Origin: an uncultured Oscillospiraceae bacterium
GTDB lineage: Bacteria > Bacillota > Clostridia > Oscillospirales > Oscillospiraceae
Direction: 5' to 3'
Assembly: GCA_934590505.1 (NCBI GenBank)
Contig: CAKTPC010000109.1
Coordinates: 1-6,625 of the forward strand
Length of the DNA: 6,625 nt
Part shown: positions 5,673-6,625 of the stretch, in pieces
Position numbering within the stretch: position 1 is the first letter of the stretch
Layout: each line of letters begins with the position of its first letter
Program-made: the position numbers and the translations under genes
The notes under the pieces: generated by a model
Seen by the model: only the letters and a program-made list of their open reading frames with translations
Told to the model about the DNA's origin: nothing
The model's database searches: none

Positions 5673-5701
5673 TTGACTTTTTTGCTGTCTGATGCTACTA
5701 T
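5673..5701 (+). promoter_or_regulatory. Sigma-A promoter for the divergent lysR gene
   Basis: TTGACT (5673-5678) and TACTAT (5696-5701) are spaced by 17 bp. The expected start near 5708 leaves a leader of about 67 nt to the ATG at 5775. It faces and overlaps the mgtC-operon promoter on the other strand. Confidence 0.6.
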
Positions 5702-5720
5702 CGTATTCAAGAAAACGATA
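5699..5720. promoter_or_regulatory. TATCGT-N10-ACGATA dyad, candidate LysR binding site
   Basis: TATCGT (5699-5704) is repeated inverted as ACGATA (5715-5720). The spacing is in the range of LysR sites, which have short dyads around a T-N11-A core. It overlaps both -10 boxes, so binding could repress the divergent lysR gene and control the mgtC operon. Either LysR protein could be the ligand. Confidence 0.55.
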
Positions 5721-5727
5721 AAGTCAA
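5700..5727 (-). promoter_or_regulatory. Sigma-A promoter for the small ORF-mgtC-lysR operon
   Basis: Read leftward, TTGACT (5727-5722) and TACGAT (5705-5700) are spaced by 16 bp. The expected start near 5693 lies about 38 nt before the small ORF. The -10 box shares bases with the -10 box of the opposing promoter, so the two cannot be open together. Confidence 0.6.
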
Positions 5728-5774
5728 ATTATATTTCTGATTGGGATCATAAAATTTTCTTATGGTGGTGCGCA

Positions 5775-6625
5775 ATGATAGACAACAAACTGTACACTCT
5801 TCTGAAGGTATACGAGTGCCGGAACTATACCCGCGCGGCGCAGCAGCTATCCATAACACAGCCTGCTGTCAGCCAGCATATCAAGGCGCTTGAGGGGGAG
5901 CTGGGAGTGAAGCTCTTTGAGCACGCAAACGGCGAGCTTCTGGTCACCCGGCAGTGCGAGGATGCCGTGAAGTTCGCCAAAAAAATAGTCGGGCTTTATA
6001 ACAATCTCTACCAGAGCATGCGGGACGATAAGAGCCAAACCACGCACCTGACCATCGGCATCACGCATACCGCCGAGAGCAACGCCATCGCCGAAGCCTT
6101 GGCGAAATACTGTGCCGAAAATGAGGGCACTAGTATTAAAATGATTACGGACTCCATAAATAATCTTTATACAATGCTCAAGACCTACGAGCTGGATCTT
6201 GCCATCGTCGAGGGCCGCGTACCCGACCCAAGCATCCACTATCTTCTGCTCGATACGGACTATCTTGTCCTCGCCGTCTCGACGAACCACCCCTTCGCCA
6301 GCCGCAGCATGGTCACACTGAACGAGCTCAAGAAGGAGCGCATGATCCTCCGCCTGCCGGACTCGAACACCCGCAACCTCTTCGTCGCCCACCTCGAGAG
6401 CAACAACATGAGCATCAACGATTTTAACGTTGTCCTCGAGGTCGACAATATGGCGACCATCAAGGATCTGATCCGCCGGGATTTCGGCGTGTCGATCCTT
6501 GCCCGCAGCGTCTGCCTTGATGAGCTGCGCAAGGGGAAGATCACCGTCCTGCCGGTCGAGAACCTGAGCATGATGCGCGAGATAAACCTCGCCTATTACG
6601 GGGACTTCAACCAGTTCGACGTCCT
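5775..6625 (+). CDS. LysR-family transcriptional regulator, divergent from mgtC (3' end cut off)
   Basis: The frame is open from ATG 5775 to the window edge, giving 283 residues; comparison with its paralogue suggests only about 20-25 residues are missing. The winged HTH lies at about residues 4-60, with NYTRAAQQLSITQPAVSQHI at 17-36, a textbook LysR helix-turn-helix. The effector domain starts near 90 and includes LLDTDYL (158-164) and a FGVSILA segment. GGTGGTG (5764-5770) is a modest ribosome site. It shares LLDTDYL, LKKE, ILR, FNV and LSM segments with the LysR gene at 3788-4711. Unlike that protein, it has SNTR where the paralogue has SGTR in the presumed ligand-contact loop. A divergent LysR gene next to a structural gene is the classical layout for control of that gene, here the mgtC operon, and of itself. 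Confidence 0.92.
   Translation, partial: MIDNKLYTLLKVYECRNYTRAAQQLSITQPAVSQHIKALEGELGVKLFEHANGELLVTRQCEDAVKFAKKIVGLYNNLYQSMRDDKSQTTHLTIGITHTAESNAIAEALAKYCAENEGTSIKMITDSINNLYTMLKTYELDLAIVEGRVPDPSIHYLLLDTDYLVLAVSTNHPFASRSMVTLNELKKERMILRLPDSNTRNLFVAHLESNNMSINDFNVVLEVDNMATIKDLIRRDFGVSILARSVCLDELRKGKITVLPVENLSMMREINLAYYGDFNQFDV

Noticed and set aside
5847..6392. 181-residue - strand frame inside the second LysR gene
   Set aside because: The + strand frame is an unmistakable LysR protein with HTH and effector domain over the same bases.

Overview
The window looks like chromosomal DNA from a fairly GC-rich Firmicute, probably a Clostridia/Oscillospiraceae-type gut anaerobe. The reasons are strong AGGAGG-type ribosome binding sites, use of GTG and TTG starts, a tandem-OB single-stranded-DNA-binding protein of a type I associate with Clostridia, and a short intergenic hairpin repeat. 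The taxon is inferred, not proven.

Left part (1-1440, + strand): a tandem OB-fold SSB-like protein (62-697) is followed, after a small hairpin and a good promoter, by a small secreted protein of unknown function (769-1317).

Middle module (1440-3690): an XRE-type HTH regulator (1483-1725, -) is divergent from a standalone AMP-dependent acyl-acid ligase (1885-3594, +). A perfect 16+16 bp dyad covers the ligase promoter and probably the regulator promoter as well, so a one-regulator/one-enzyme switch is likely. The ligase gene looks lower in GC than its left neighbours. The module lies between two direct copies of a 40-bp intergenic repeat spaced 2257 bp apart, which suggests acquired or mobile material.

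Right part (3690-6625): a minus-strand operon reads small ORF (5655-5473), MgtC/SapB-family membrane protein (5476-4748), LysR regulator (4711-3788). A second LysR gene of the same subfamily (5775 to beyond the window end, +) is divergent from it. The divergent region has two face-to-face sigma-A-like promoters whose -10 boxes overlap, with a TATCGT/ACGATA dyad at the overlap. The mgtC leader encodes a 60-residue ORF that ends in an ATGA overlap with mgtC and contains a terminator-like hairpin followed by a T-rich run. This looks like a translation-coupled attenuator and is the most interesting candidate system in the window.

The convergent region 3595-3787 has no gene but holds a stack of hairpins. 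No RNA gene, CRISPR array, insertion sequence or transposase was seen.
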